Counted from the stretch's first letter, positions 41,917-50,515 are shown. The stretch is 64,000 nt of DNA from Pseudonocardia sp. TRM90224 (GCF_021245725.1 NZ_JAJGSX010000001.1:620001-684000), one strand, 5' to 3'. Program-made: numbers and translations. Notes: generated by a model not told the origin, from the letters alone.

Positions 41917-43107
41917 GTGAGCATTGCTACCTACCGATGGGTTGTTCTAGCCGTCGGCACGCTCGCACAAGCCGCGACGGCCACCTACTTCCTCGGCCTC
42001 GCCGCCGTCACGCCGGCCCTCCGCGACCACTTCGGCCTCGATCTCGCCCAGGTCGGCGCGCTGATCGGGGTCATCTCGGTCGGGCTGGTCGGCACGCTCA
42101 TCGCGTGGGGTGGCGCCGCCGACCGCTTCGGCGAACGCGGCGTGATGGCCGTCGGGCTGCTCGGCGCCGCGGTTGCGCTGGGGGCGGTCGCGTTCGTGCG
42201 GTCCCCGCTGGTCGCCGGGGCGCTCCTGCTGCTCGCCGGCGCGTCCGGCGCGTCGGTCAACGCCGCGAGCGGCCGTGCCGTGCTGACCTGGTTCCCCTCG
42301 ACGCACCGCGGCATGGCGATGGCCATCCGCCAGACGTCGGTGCCCATCGGCGCGGCTCTGGCCGCTGTCGCGCTGCCGGCCGTCGCCGCCGGGGGCGGTG
42401 TCCCTGCCGTCTTCGGCGTGCTCGCGGGTTGCTGCCTGCTCGCGGCCGTCGCCGTCGTCATCTGGATCAGGGAGCCGCCCGGCGTCCGCACCCGCGACCG
42501 GGCGCCGGCAGCCGGGATGCGTGCGGTGCTCGCCGACACGCGGCTGCTCCGACTGAGCCTCGCCGGCTTCCTCCTCGTCGTCCCGCAGTTCCTCGGCTCC
42601 GTCTTCATGGTGGAGGTGCTGCATGATGGCGCCGGCATGTCGCTCGCGCTCGCCGGCAGCCTGCTTGCGCTGACCCAGGTGCTCGGTGCGGCAGGACGGC
42701 TCGGCAACGGGGTGTGGTCCGACCGCGCACGGGCCCGGATCGGGCCGCTGCGGATCGTCGCGCTCGCGGTGGCCCTCACGTGGGCGCTCTCGGCTGCATT
42801 GGAAGGCGGACCCGCGCCACTGCTCGCGGTCGTACTCGTGCCTGCTGCGGCGCTCGCCATCAGCTGGAACGGCCTCGTGTTCACGGCGGCGGGCGAGCTC
42901 GCACCGGAGGGCAGGGCAGCGACGGCGATGGCCGTCTCCAACACGGCGAACTACGTGGCAGCCGCCGTCACACCGGCGCTCGGCGGCCTCGTGGCACAGC
43001 TCACGGGCTGGCCGGCGATGCTCCTGATGGGTGCTATCGCGGCGGCCGCCGCCCTGTTGGCGCTGCGCGGTCTCGCCGAACCGGCCATGACCACCCGATC
43101 GAGCTAA
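41917..43107 (+). CDS. MFS transporter
   Basis: This 396-residue major facilitator permease has about 12 membrane helices, the loop 2-3 motif GGAADRFGERGVM (about 69-81) and a second-half version GNGVWSDRARARIG. The start SIATYRWVVLAVGTLAQA resembles the cyanate/nitrate-like or sugar-phosphate antiporter-type MFS proteins of actinobacteria. The substrate is unknown. The GTG start at 41917 has GGCG in front, so it is a fair but not certain choice. Its proximity to the Cys-rich peptide gene is suggestive, but a terminator separates them. Confidence 0.9.
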   Translation: MSIATYRWVVLAVGTLAQAATATYFLGLAAVTPALRDHFGLDLAQVGALIGVISVGLVGTLIAWGGAADRFGERGVMAVGLLGAAVALGAVAFVRSPLVAGALLLLAGASGASVNAASGRAVLTWFPSTHRGMAMAIRQTSVPIGAALAAVALPAVAAGGGVPAVFGVLAGCCLLAAVAVVIWIREPPGVRTRDRAPAAGMRAVLADTRLLRLSLAGFLLVVPQFLGSVFMVEVLHDGAGMSLALAGSLLALTQVLGAAGRLGNGVWSDRARARIGPLRIVALAVALTWALSAALEGGPAPLLAVVLVPAAALAISWNGLVFTAAGELAPEGRAATAMAVSNTANYVAAAVTPALGGLVAQLTGWPAMLLMGAIAAAAALLALRGLAEPAMTTRSS

Positions 43108-43266
43108 CGAGGAACCGGGCTGGTGGCCACCTATGTCGTCACACCGGTGGTGCCACGTCGCACACCGGGCGGTTCGCAAGGTACGGTGGGCACCAGGACA
43201 TTGATGAGATGAATGGGGCCGCCGAACAATCCGGCCGCCCCTTCCCTGTTGTAAGGGGGACCAGCC

Positions 43267-43470
43267 ATGGGGCGCGGACGAGCCAAGGCCAAGCAGACGA
43301 AGGTGGCCCGTGAGCTCAAGTACAGCTCCCCCACGATGGATCTCGACGCTCTGCAGCGTGAGATCGGCAGTGGGACGGCACTCCGCGACGGGGATGCGGA
43401 GGACGACTACAACGACCCGTATGCGCCCCCGGACGAGGACGACGACACGCGCGGCTACGGCCGGCGCTGA
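43267..43470 (+). CDS. DUF3073 protein
   Basis: This 67-residue actinobacterial DUF3073 protein starts MGRGRAKAKQTKVARELKYS and includes SPTMDLDALQREIG, then a strongly acidic C-terminus (DEDDDTRGYGRR). Its function is unknown; the basic head and acidic tail are family traits. It follows GGGGGA at good spacing. In M. tuberculosis a small protein of this type (Rv0810c) is near the same neighbours. A strong hairpin follows. Confidence 0.93.
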   Translation: MGRGRAKAKQTKVARELKYSSPTMDLDALQREIGSGTALRDGDAEDDYNDPYAPPDEDDDTRGYGRR

Positions 43471-43504
43471 GTCCAACCTCGCGCGGATCCATCTCGACCC
43501 GCTG

Positions 43505-43539
43505 ACCCGCTGACGTCGACTGTTCCGACGTCAGCGGGT
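43505..43539 (+). terminator. Terminator after the DUF3073 gene
   Basis: ACCCGCTGACGTCG (43505-43518) pairs perfectly with CGACGTCAGCGGGT (43526-43539) over 14 bp around a 7-base loop, 34 nt after the DUF3073 stop. Confidence 0.8.
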
Positions 43540-43602
43540 TGACGTGGCGCATCGGCCAAGTGCGTGCGTGGAGTCCTCACGGGGGAGACGAGGGGGCTCG
43601 CA

Positions 43603-44448
43603 GTGCGCGTGTACGTGTCGGTCGACATGGAAGGCATCGCCGGTGTGGCGACCCTCGACCAGGTGATCCGTGGCGGCAGCGGCTACCTGCGCGCGCAGGA
43701 GCTGATGACGGCGGAGACCAACGCGGTGATCGCCGGTGCCTTCGACGCCGGAGCCGAAGAGGTGCTCGTCAACGACTCGCACGGGACGATGGACAACCTG
43801 CTGCACGAGTCGATGGACGAGCGTGCCCGGTTGATCTTCGGTACACCGAAAGCGCAATGCATGGCGCACGGGCTCAACGGCGACCACGACATCGCCATGC
43901 TCGTCGGCTATCACGCACCGGCCGGCGTGTCGGGTGTGCTTTCGCACACATTCTCGTCGTTCTTCACCGGCTTCCGGGTGAACGAGGCCTGCGCCTCCGA
44001 GGCCGATGTGACCGCTCTCGCGGCGGGCGCCCACCAGGTACCGGTCGGTCTCGTCACGGGCGACGACGTAATCTGCGCGCTCGCCGAGACGCAGCTGCCC
44101 GGCGCGGTCACGGTCGCGGTCAAGCGCGCCGAGGGCGGCACGGCGACCAACAGCCTCCACCCCGCGGCCGCACGCGCGCAGGTGCGGGAGGCTGCGGCCC
44201 GAGCGGTGGCAGCGGCTGATCGGCTCACGCCCGTCCGGATGCCGGACGAGCTGGTGCTGGAGGTCGACTTCCAGATCGCCACCGCGGCCGAGCTCGCCGC
44301 GCAGGTGCCGGGCGCCGAACGGGTCGGGCACCTCTCCGTGCGGCGTGAGCTGGCGGATCCCGACGAGCTGATGGGGCTCGTCAACGTCTGGTACCAGATC
44401 GCGGCCGGGGCCGCCCGTACCCAGCTCGGGCTGATGCAGCGGCTGTGA
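43603..44448 (+). CDS. dppA: D-aminopeptidase DppA (peptidase family M55)
   Basis: This 281-residue zinc aminopeptidase releases N-terminal D-amino acids such as D-Ala from peptides. With the GTG at 43603 as start, all residues known from Bacillus DppA fall at the same numbers: Asp8, Glu10, His60, His104, Glu133 as metal ligands and His115 as catalytic base (VDMEGIAG, NDSHGTM, GYHAPAG, SHTFSS). This fixes the start; an upstream GTG at 43564 is in frame but would shift them. It probably serves salvage of cell-wall peptides, in line with the serine hydrolase, M20 and GNAT genes downstream. Confidence 0.95.
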   Translation: MRVYVSVDMEGIAGVATLDQVIRGGSGYLRAQELMTAETNAVIAGAFDAGAEEVLVNDSHGTMDNLLHESMDERARLIFGTPKAQCMAHGLNGDHDIAMLVGYHAPAGVSGVLSHTFSSFFTGFRVNEACASEADVTALAAGAHQVPVGLVTGDDVICALAETQLPGAVTVAVKRAEGGTATNSLHPAAARAQVREAAARAVAAADRLTPVRMPDELVLEVDFQIATAAELAAQVPGAERVGHLSVRRELADPDELMGLVNVWYQIAAGAARTQLGLMQRL

Positions 44449-44517
44449 AGGCGGGCGGGCCAGCCGGGGCCGAGTGCGGGTGGGTGGCTGAGGGGGTGCG
44501 GCCGCGGTGGGATCGGT

Positions 44518-44568
44518 GAACGAACGGCACTTTCGTCCACACCTATTGGACGAAAGTGCCGTTCGTTC
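44518..44568. terminator. Perfect 22-bp hairpin after dppA
   Basis: The arms 44518-44539 and 44547-44568 are exactly complementary (core GAACGGCACTTTCGTCCA) with a 7-base loop CACCTAT. It lies 70 nt after the dppA stop. It may terminate, but the length suggests a palindromic repeat element. Confidence 0.8.
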
Positions 44569-44837
44569 GAGCCTTCGGCCCGGCTGCTGCGGCAGGCGGG
44601 CAACGTGTGCCTCCCGCACCCATCCGGCGTGCACGCTGGCGCGATGGGCTGGCAGGGAAGGTCAGGAAAGTCCGCCATGACCCTCCGGGCCGCGACGAGG
44701 GATGTGAATCCGTGCTGGGCGCGGCCCGGCCCGCCGGGCGGTCGGGAGTGCCTTGCGCACGCATCCGCGGGGCCGTGCTGGGGCTGGGGTGTGTGCGTTG
44801 CGCACGCGAGGGCAGGAAAGCCACTTTCAGGCCCTGT

Positions 44838-44866
44838 GAGGGCAGGAAAGTGGCTTTCCTGCCCTC
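44838..44866. repeat. 13-bp inverted repeat with 3-base loop
   Basis: GAGGGCAGGAAAG, loop TGG, then CTTTCCTGCCCTC: a perfect tight hairpin. A direct copy of the left arm lies 30 bp upstream (44808-44820), so the unit has been duplicated in part. Confidence 0.75.
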
Positions 44867-45300
44867 CACCTGCACCCCGGGGCAGGTGGCCGACCGCTCG
44901 TCGTGGGACCGGGTGGGGTCGACGTTGCATACCGTGGGTGTGCGTTGCACATGGCCGGCCACGTGCAAGGTGTGTCGACGGTGTGCAACGTCGACCCAGG
45001 GCTTGCGGCGATTCACCTGACAGCCACTTTGCTGACCCTGCCCGGCGCGGCGGCGGCCGGTTCGACGGTGCGCACCGTGGATCCGAAGGCTGCGGCGATT
45101 CACCTGACAGCACTTTCCTGTCCGGTGGTGCCAGGAACGTGGCTTTCCTGGCCACGTGTGCGTTGCGCACGCATCCTGCTCGCGAGTAGGTCGTGCTTTC
45201 GCTCCCTCCCCCAACCCCGGAGGGAGTGGACCACGGCTGTCCTTCCGAAGAAGGACAGCGGCATCCGCAGATGACATCCTCGACCGATGGGGGTGTCGGG

Positions 45301-46695
45301 ATGATGTTCGACGATCTGCAGGGACGGCTCGATGCGGTGCTGGAGCGCAGCGGCGTGCCCGGTGCGGCGCTGGCCGTTGCCGTCGGCGACGAGCTGGTCG
45401 AGGTGGCCGGCGGGGTGCTGCACCTCGGTACCGGCGCCAAGGCCACGACCGACAGCTGGTTCCAGATCGGCTCGGTGACCAAGGTGCTCACCGGCACGCT
45501 GATCATGCAGCTGGTCGACCGCGGTGTGCTCGGGCTCGACGACCCGGTGCGCCGGCACATCCCGGAGTTCACGCTCTCCGACGAGCTCGCGGCCGAGGCG
45601 GTCACGATCCGGCAGCTGCTCACGCACACCGCCGGGTTCGACGGGGACGTCTTCGAGGAGCTCGGGACCGACGACGCCGTGCGCCGCTACGTCGAGGTCC
45701 TCGCCGATGCCGCGCAGCTGCACACGCCGGGCGCGATGTTCTCCTACTGCAACAGCGGGTTCACCGTGCTCGGCCGGATCCTGGAGCTGCACCACGGCGC
45801 GCCCTACGCGACCATTCTGCGCGAGCAGCTGCTGGAGCCGCTGGGCGTCGAGGGCGGCACCACCGCGGCCGAGGCGATCATGCGGCGCTCGGCCGTCGGG
45901 CACGTCGGCACGCCGCCCGTACCGGCTCCGCTGTGGTGCCTCCCGGTCTCGGCAACACCTGCCGGCGCCACCCCGATGCTCACGACGGCGGGGCTCGTCG
46001 CGTTCGGGCGGATGCACATCGCCGGCGGCGTTGCGGCCGACGGCACCCGGATCCTCAGCGAGAAGTCGGTGTTCGCGATGCGCGAACGCACGGTCGGGGT
46101 GCCGGGCGGGCTGCAGCTGGGCGCGATGGGGCTCACGTGGGGTCTCTACGAGCGCGGCGACGGCATCGTGCTCGGGCACAACGGCGGCACCATCGGGCAG
46201 TACGCCTTCCTGCGCGTGCATCCGGAGTCCGGCACGGTCATCGCGCTGCTCACCAACGGCCCGCACGCCGGTGTGGTGCTGCGTGAGCTGGTCGAGCCGC
46301 TGCTGGCCGAGTTGACCGGCCTTCCGACCCCGCCGCCACCCGACCTGCCCGCGGAGCCGTTCCCCGTCGATCCCGGTGTCGAGGGCATCTACCAGCACCG
46401 CGACATCACGATCACCGTTCGGCTCGATGGCGCCGGCATCCAGGTCACCGTCTCGACCCGGCCGGGTTCGATGGCCGCCACGCTCGACGACGACAGCAGG
46501 CCGACGTCCTGGCTGCCGGCCGACGGCGACGGCGACTCGGTGCGGTTCCTCACCGGGGAGGTCACCGATGGTGTTCGCGACGTGATGGTGTTCTTCGGCC
46601 GCATGCCCGACGGGCGTTTCGGGTTCTCGTACAGCGGCGGGCGGGTCAGCCCGCGCACGGATGCGGAGCCGTGGCCGGGACGGGAGACCCGATGA
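45301..46695 (+). CDS. Beta-lactamase-family serine hydrolase (class C/DD-peptidase-like)
   Basis: This 464-residue penicillin-binding-protein-like hydrolase has SxxK (Ser58-Val-Thr-Lys61 in GSVTKVL), YxN (Tyr149-Cys-Asn151) and a third motif HNGG (LGHNGGTIG). A C-terminal lipocalin-like domain (from about 360) follows. No signal peptide is seen, so it may be a cytoplasmic esterase or D-aminopeptidase rather than a true beta-lactamase. The ATG at 45301 is preceded by GGGGGTG; an ATG at 45271 would add 10 residues. It overlaps the M20 gene by 4 nt and fits a D-peptide degradation operon with dppA. Confidence 0.9.
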   Translation: MMFDDLQGRLDAVLERSGVPGAALAVAVGDELVEVAGGVLHLGTGAKATTDSWFQIGSVTKVLTGTLIMQLVDRGVLGLDDPVRRHIPEFTLSDELAAEAVTIRQLLTHTAGFDGDVFEELGTDDAVRRYVEVLADAAQLHTPGAMFSYCNSGFTVLGRILELHHGAPYATILREQLLEPLGVEGGTTAAEAIMRRSAVGHVGTPPVPAPLWCLPVSATPAGATPMLTTAGLVAFGRMHIAGGVAADGTRILSEKSVFAMRERTVGVPGGLQLGAMGLTWGLYERGDGIVLGHNGGTIGQYAFLRVHPESGTVIALLTNGPHAGVVLRELVEPLLAELTGLPTPPPPDLPAEPFPVDPGVEGIYQHRDITITVRLDGAGIQVTVSTRPGSMAATLDDDSRPTSWLPADGDGDSVRFLTGEVTDGVRDVMVFFGRMPDGRFGFSYSGGRVSPRTDAEPWPGRETR

Positions 46696-47822
46696 CGAGC
46701 GTGGAGACGCTGCTGCCGCGGTTGCGTGCGGCGACCGGACGGATGGTGGACGATCTTGCAGCGCTGGTGGGCTGCGAGTCGCCCTCCGACGACCTCGCCG
46801 CCACCGCCGCGTGCGCCGACGTGCTGACGAAGCTGACCGCCGACCTCTTCCCGTCGGCACCCGAGGTGATCGAGCGCGGTGGGCGCAAGCACCTGTGCTG
46901 GCGTGGCGGCGGCCCGACCAAGGTGTTGATCGTCGGTCATCTCGACACCGTCTGGCCGCTCGGCACGCTCGCGCGGTGGCCGTTCACGGTCGACCGCGAC
47001 CGCGCCACCGGGCCGGGGATCTTCGACATGAAGACCGGGCTGGTCCAGACGTTCCACGCGCTGAGCACTCTCGACGACCTCACCGGCGTGACGGTGCTGG
47101 TGACCTCCGACGAGGAGCTCGGCTCGCCGTCGTCGCGCTCGCTGATCGAGGAGGAGGCGGCCGGTGCGCGGGCCGCGTTCGTCACGGAGGCCAGCGCGGG
47201 CGGGGCGTTGAAGATCGTCCGCAAGGGCGTCTCGCTCTACCGGGTGGTCGTGCGTGGGCATGCGGCGCACGCGGGTCTCGAGCCGGAGCGCGGGATCAAC
47301 GCCACGGTCGAGCTCGCGCACCAGATCCTCGCCGCGAGTGCGATCGCCGACCCGGAGCAGGGCACGACGGTGACCCCGACGGTGTGCCGCGGCGGGGTCA
47401 CCACCAACACCGTGCCCGAACGGGCCGAGCTGACCTGCGACGTCAGAGCGGCGACGCCGGCCGAGCAGGCTCGCGTCGACGCCGCGTTCCACGCGCTGCG
47501 CCCCACCCAACCCGGCGCTCGCGTCGAGGTCGAGGGCGGGCCGAACCGGCCGCCGCTCGACGCGTCCTCGTCCGCCGCGCTCTTCGCGGCAGCTCAGCGG
47601 CTCGCGGACGGGATCGGGATCGGGCCCATCGACGGTGTTGCGGTGGGCGGGGCGTCCGACGGCAACTTCACCGCGGGCGTCGGGATCCCGACGCTCGACG
47701 GGCTGGGCGCGGTCGGCGACCTCGCCCATGCGGAGGGCGAGTGGGTGTCGATCGCGGCCATGCCGGAACGGGCGGCGTTGCTCGCGGCTCTGGTGGCGGC
47801 GGTGCAGGCGGGTGAGGCGTGA
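46692..47822 (+). CDS. M20-family metallopeptidase (carboxypeptidase G2/deacylase type)
   Basis: This 376-residue zinc hydrolase has the M20 ligands and catalytic residues: His83 and Asp85 in GHLDTVWP, Asp112 in GIFDMKTG, Glu141 and Glu142 in SDEELGS, and the dimerisation domain (RGHAAHAGLEPERGINA, about 190-300). M20 enzymes remove acyl or terminal residues. Next to a COG3375 GNAT, this may be the desuccinylase or deacylase of an N-acyl-amino-acid pathway. The ATG overlaps the hydrolase stop, and its own stop overlaps the GNAT start (GTGA). Confidence 0.92.
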   Translation: MTSVETLLPRLRAATGRMVDDLAALVGCESPSDDLAATAACADVLTKLTADLFPSAPEVIERGGRKHLCWRGGGPTKVLIVGHLDTVWPLGTLARWPFTVDRDRATGPGIFDMKTGLVQTFHALSTLDDLTGVTVLVTSDEELGSPSSRSLIEEEAAGARAAFVTEASAGGALKIVRKGVSLYRVVVRGHAAHAGLEPERGINATVELAHQILAASAIADPEQGTTVTPTVCRGGVTTNTVPERAELTCDVRAATPAEQARVDAAFHALRPTQPGARVEVEGGPNRPPLDASSSAALFAAAQRLADGIGIGPIDGVAVGGASDGNFTAGVGIPTLDGLGAVGDLAHAEGEWVSIAAMPERAALLAALVAAVQAGEA

Positions 47823-48634
47823 GCGGGTTCGCCGCCGACGCAGCCGCCGACGCCGAGCGCGCGGCGGCCGACGCCGGCGTCCGGATCGACCTTCTGGACT
47901 CACCGGCCGAGACATCGGCGGCCGCGGAGGTGCTGCACGCGGTCTGGCCCAACGAGGCCGGCAAGCCGATGCCGGCGGAGCTGATGCGGGCGATGGCGCA
48001 CGCCGACAGCTACGTGGCCGGCGTGTACGTCGGCGACGAGCTCGTCGGGGCCGCCGCGGCGTTCCACGTCCGGCCGGCGTCACTGCACTCCCACATCACC
48101 GGCGTGCTCTCCACGGTGCGGGGCCGCTCGGTCGGCTACGCGTTGAAGATGCACCAGCGCGCGTGGGCGCTGGAGCGCGGCATCGGGCACATCCTCTGGA
48201 CGTTCGACCCGCTGATCAGGCGCAACGCCCACTTCAACATCAACAAACTGGGCGCGACGGCGTACGAGTACCTCCCCGACTTCTACGGTCCGATGACCGA
48301 CGCCGTCAACGCGGGCGATCAGACCGACCGCCTGCACATCCGCTGGGACCTCGCCGCCGAGCACGCCGGGCGGGGCTGGCTCCCCGAGCAGGACGGCGCG
48401 GTCGTCGTCGCGACCGCGGCGGACGGCGGCCCGGTCCTCACCCCGGCGCCGCCGGACGCCCCGCGGCTGCTCGTGGAGCTGCCGGCCGACGTCGAGGCGC
48501 TGCGCGAGCGGGACAAAGCGCTCGCACTTCGCTGGCGCACGGCCGTCCGCGAGGCGCTGCTCCCGGCGATGTCGGCCGGCTACACGATCACGGGCCTCGC
48601 CAGCCCGGGCACCTACGTGCTCGAACACCCCTGA
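47819..48634 (+). CDS. COG3375 GNAT-superfamily acyltransferase
   Basis: This 271-residue protein belongs to the predicted GNAT group COG3375, with HSHITGVLSTVRGRSVGYALKMHQRAWALERG (about 87-118, in parts) and the diagnostic ILWTFDPLIRRNAHFNINKLGA and YLPDFYGPM stretches. In Geobacillus, a protein of this group succinylates D-amino acids in a D-to-L conversion pathway with N-succinylamino acid racemase and an M20 desuccinylase. Here the M20 gene is directly upstream with a 4-nt overlap, and D-peptidases are next; the racemase itself is not in the window. The pathway role is an inference. Confidence 0.9.
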   Translation: MSGFAADAAADAERAAADAGVRIDLLDSPAETSAAAEVLHAVWPNEAGKPMPAELMRAMAHADSYVAGVYVGDELVGAAAAFHVRPASLHSHITGVLSTVRGRSVGYALKMHQRAWALERGIGHILWTFDPLIRRNAHFNINKLGATAYEYLPDFYGPMTDAVNAGDQTDRLHIRWDLAAEHAGRGWLPEQDGAVVVATAADGGPVLTPAPPDAPRLLVELPADVEALRERDKALALRWRTAVREALLPAMSAGYTITGLASPGTYVLEHP

Positions 48635-48700
48635 CTTCCCCACCGTTTTGGGCACATGCGCGCCATTTCGGCGCGCATCCACCCAAAACGGTGGGGAAGT
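48634..48700. terminator. Two-tier long hairpin between convergent genes (family copy 3)
   Basis: The outer arms ACTTCCCCACCGTTTTGGG (48634-48652) and 48682-48700 are perfectly complementary over 19 bp. An inner stem ATGCGCGCC/GGCGCGCAT (48656-48664, 48670-48678) has a 5-base loop. It lies exactly between the stop of the GNAT gene and that of the convergent GntR gene. Confidence 0.87.
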
Positions 48701-48705
48701 TCGGG

Positions 48706-49464
48706 TCAGATGGTGAGGGTGAGCTCGAACGAGTAGCGGTCGGCGCGGTAGATGTGTGAGCCGTACTCGACGCCGCGCCCGGCCGCGTCCCACGCCGTGC
48801 GGGTCATCGTCAGCAGCGGGGCGCCGCGCGACTCGCCGAGCACCCGCGCCTCCCCCGCCGACGCGGTGCGGGCGCCGACCACCTGGTTCGCCATCCGCGG
48901 CACGCACCCGGCGGCGCGGAGCAGCTCGTACAGCCCGTTCGAGACGAGGTCGTCGCGGTCGATCGCGAGGACGGCGACGGGCACGGCGTTCTGCATGATC
49001 GCGAGCGGCTCGCCGCCGGCGTAGCGGAGCCGCTCGAACCAGGTGATCTCGGCGCCCTCCGGGATGCCGAGCGCCTCGGCGATGTGGTCGGGCGCCGGCC
49101 CCACCTCGAACGACCTGATCTCGGTCCGCGGCTGCTGCCCGGTCTTCGCGAGGTCGTCGTAGAGGCTCGACAGCTCGACGGGCCGGCGCACCTTGGGGTG
49201 CACGATCTCCGTGCCGACCCCGCGGCGGCGCACCAGCATCCCGCGCTCGACGAGGTACTGGATCGCGCGGCGCATCGTCGGGCGGGAGACGCCGAGCCGC
49301 TCCGCGAGGTCGATCTCGTTCTCCAGCTTCCCGCCGACCGGCAGCTCGCCGGCCTCGATGAGCTGCTGCAACCGCGTGGCGACCTGGAAGTAGAGGGGCA
49401 CGGGGCTGGTGCGGTCGAGCGCGACGTCGGGAACGAACCCACCTCCCACCGTCCGTTCCGACAT
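48706..49464 (-). CDS. GntR-family (HutC/UTRA) regulator of inositol catabolism
   Basis: This 252-residue repressor has a GntR winged helix (LYFQVATRLQQLIEAGELPVGGKL, about 23-46; LAERLGVSRPTMRRAIQYLV) and a C-terminal UTRA sensor domain (about 100-250, from VELSSLYDDLAKTGQQP). It is divergent from the inositol operon, with a 14-bp palindrome between them. By position it is the inositol repressor (IolR role), relieved by an inositol-pathway intermediate; the effector is not known. The ATG at 49464 gives the family start; longer frames run through the operator. Confidence 0.9.
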   Translation of the reverse strand: MSERTVGGGFVPDVALDRTSPVPLYFQVATRLQQLIEAGELPVGGKLENEIDLAERLGVSRPTMRRAIQYLVERGMLVRRRGVGTEIVHPKVRRPVELSSLYDDLAKTGQQPRTEIRSFEVGPAPDHIAEALGIPEGAEITWFERLRYAGGEPLAIMQNAVPVAVLAIDRDDLVSNGLYELLRAAGCVPRMANQVVGARTASAGEARVLGESRGAPLLTMTRTAWDAAGRGVEYGSHIYRADRYSFELTLTI

Positions 49465-49482
49465 GAGTACCCCCGAAGGTCG

Positions 49483-49496
49483 TTTGTCAGGACAAA
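49483..49496. promoter_or_regulatory. Operator in the GntR/iol divergent promoter
   Basis: TTTGTCAGGACAAA has perfect 6-bp inverted half-sites (TTTGTC and GACAAA) around 2 bp. It is 18 nt upstream of the GntR start and just before a TTGACG -35-like element (49500-49505) facing the iol operon. It is the probable binding site of the GntR regulator. Confidence 0.75.
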
Positions 49497-49567
49497 GTAT
49501 TGACGTACAGGTTGGCCGAAGAGTACACCTGGTGCTGCCGCGGCGGGGTTGACGAAAGGGATCAGCG

Positions 49568-50515
49568 ATGGCGCTCGAAGTGCTCACGATGGGGCGCATC
49601 GGCGTCGACATCTACCCGCTGCAGGTGGGGGTGTCCCTGCGCGAGGTCGAGACGTTCGGGAAGTACCTCGGCGGCAGCCCGTCCAACGTCGCCGTCGCCG
49701 CCGCGCGCTACGGCCGCCGCAGTGCCGTCATCACCCGCACCGGCCAGGACCCCTTCGGCGAGTTCATCCACGACGCGCTGCGCGGCTTCGGCGTCGACGA
49801 CCGGTTCGTCACGCCGGTGCCGCACCTGCCGACGCCCGTGACGTTCTGCGAGATCTTCCCGCCCGACGACTTCCCGCTGTACTTCTACCGCTTCCCCAAG
49901 GCCCCCGACATGGAGATCCACGTCGGGGAGCTGGACCTCGACGCCGTCCGCGGCGCTGACGTCTTCTGGGTGACCGGCACCGGCCTGTCCGAGGAGCCCA
50001 GCCGCACCGCCACGCTCACCGCCTTGCGCGAGCGGCGCAAGGCCGGCATCACGGTGCTCGACCTGGACTACCGCCCGATGTTCTGGCCGTCGCGCGAGGA
50101 GGCCCGCCGCTGGGTGCAGGAGGCGTTGCCGCACGTCACGGTCGCCGTCGGGAACCTCGACGAGTGCGAGACCGCGGTCGGCACCCGCGATCCGCAGGCC
50201 GCCGCGGCGGCGCTGCACGAGGCCGGCGTCGAGCTGGCCGTCGTCAAGCAGGGACCGGCCGGCGTGCTCGCCTCGAACGGGAAGGAAGAGGTGACGGTGC
50301 CGCCCGCTCCCGTCGAAGTGGTGAACGGCCTCGGCGCAGGTGATGCCTTCGGTGGCGCGCTCTGCCACGCGCTGCTCAGCGGCTGGGACCTGGAACGGGC
50401 CATGCGGTTCTGCAACGCGGCCGGCGCGATCGTGGCGGGGCGGCTGGCCTGCGCCGACGCGATGCCGACCGCCGACGAGGTCGAGGCGAAGCTCGGGGAG
50501 GCGATCCGTGCGTGA
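49568..50515 (+). CDS. iolC: 5-dehydro-2-deoxygluconokinase IolC
   Basis: This 315-residue PfkB-type kinase phosphorylates 2-deoxy-5-keto-gluconate in inositol breakdown. It has the N-terminal GG (35-36, GKYLGGSPSNVAVAAAR) and the C-terminal catalytic GAGD (256-259, base Asp259). VTMGRIGVDIYPLQ-like start and DLDYRPMFW are typical of IolC. It is the first gene of the iol operon, behind the operator and a plausible -35 box. It overlaps the aldolase gene by 8 nt. Confidence 0.94.
   Translation: MALEVLTMGRIGVDIYPLQVGVSLREVETFGKYLGGSPSNVAVAAARYGRRSAVITRTGQDPFGEFIHDALRGFGVDDRFVTPVPHLPTPVTFCEIFPPDDFPLYFYRFPKAPDMEIHVGELDLDAVRGADVFWVTGTGLSEEPSRTATLTALRERRKAGITVLDLDYRPMFWPSREEARRWVQEALPHVTVAVGNLDECETAVGTRDPQAAAAALHEAGVELAVVKQGPAGVLASNGKEEVTVPPAPVEVVNGLGAGDAFGGALCHALLSGWDLERAMRFCNAAGAIVAGRLACADAMPTADEVEAKLGEAIRA

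Larger units (their letters stand above)
44449..45300. repeat. 852-bp non-coding, repeat-rich region
   Basis: No gene is convincing here. The region holds many short repeated words: GAGGGCAGGAAAG (44808, 44838) with its complement CTTTCCTGCCCTC (44854), GCGATTCACCTGACAG (45008, 45097), GTGTGCGTTGC (44790, 44938, 45157), CACGCATCC, and others, partly as inverted repeats. It also has a 22-bp perfect hairpin at its left end. The pattern suggests an accumulated array of small palindromic elements or a dead repeat-bearing insertion, between the DppA and serine-hydrolase genes. Confidence 0.65.

Noticed and set aside
43211-43250. Imperfect hairpin in the leader of the DUF3073 gene as a riboswitch
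   Set aside because: It is a short GC-rich stem with a mismatch and no conserved aptamer features that I can recognise.
44543-45274. Overlapping frames on both strands in the 44.5-45.3 kb repeat region
   Set aside because: They are built from repeated words, have no domains or ribosome sites, and each is equally open in other frames, as expected in very GC-rich DNA.
44449-45300. Could the repeat region be a CRISPR array?
   Set aside because: The repeats are of varied length and spacing, partly inverted, and no cas gene is nearby.
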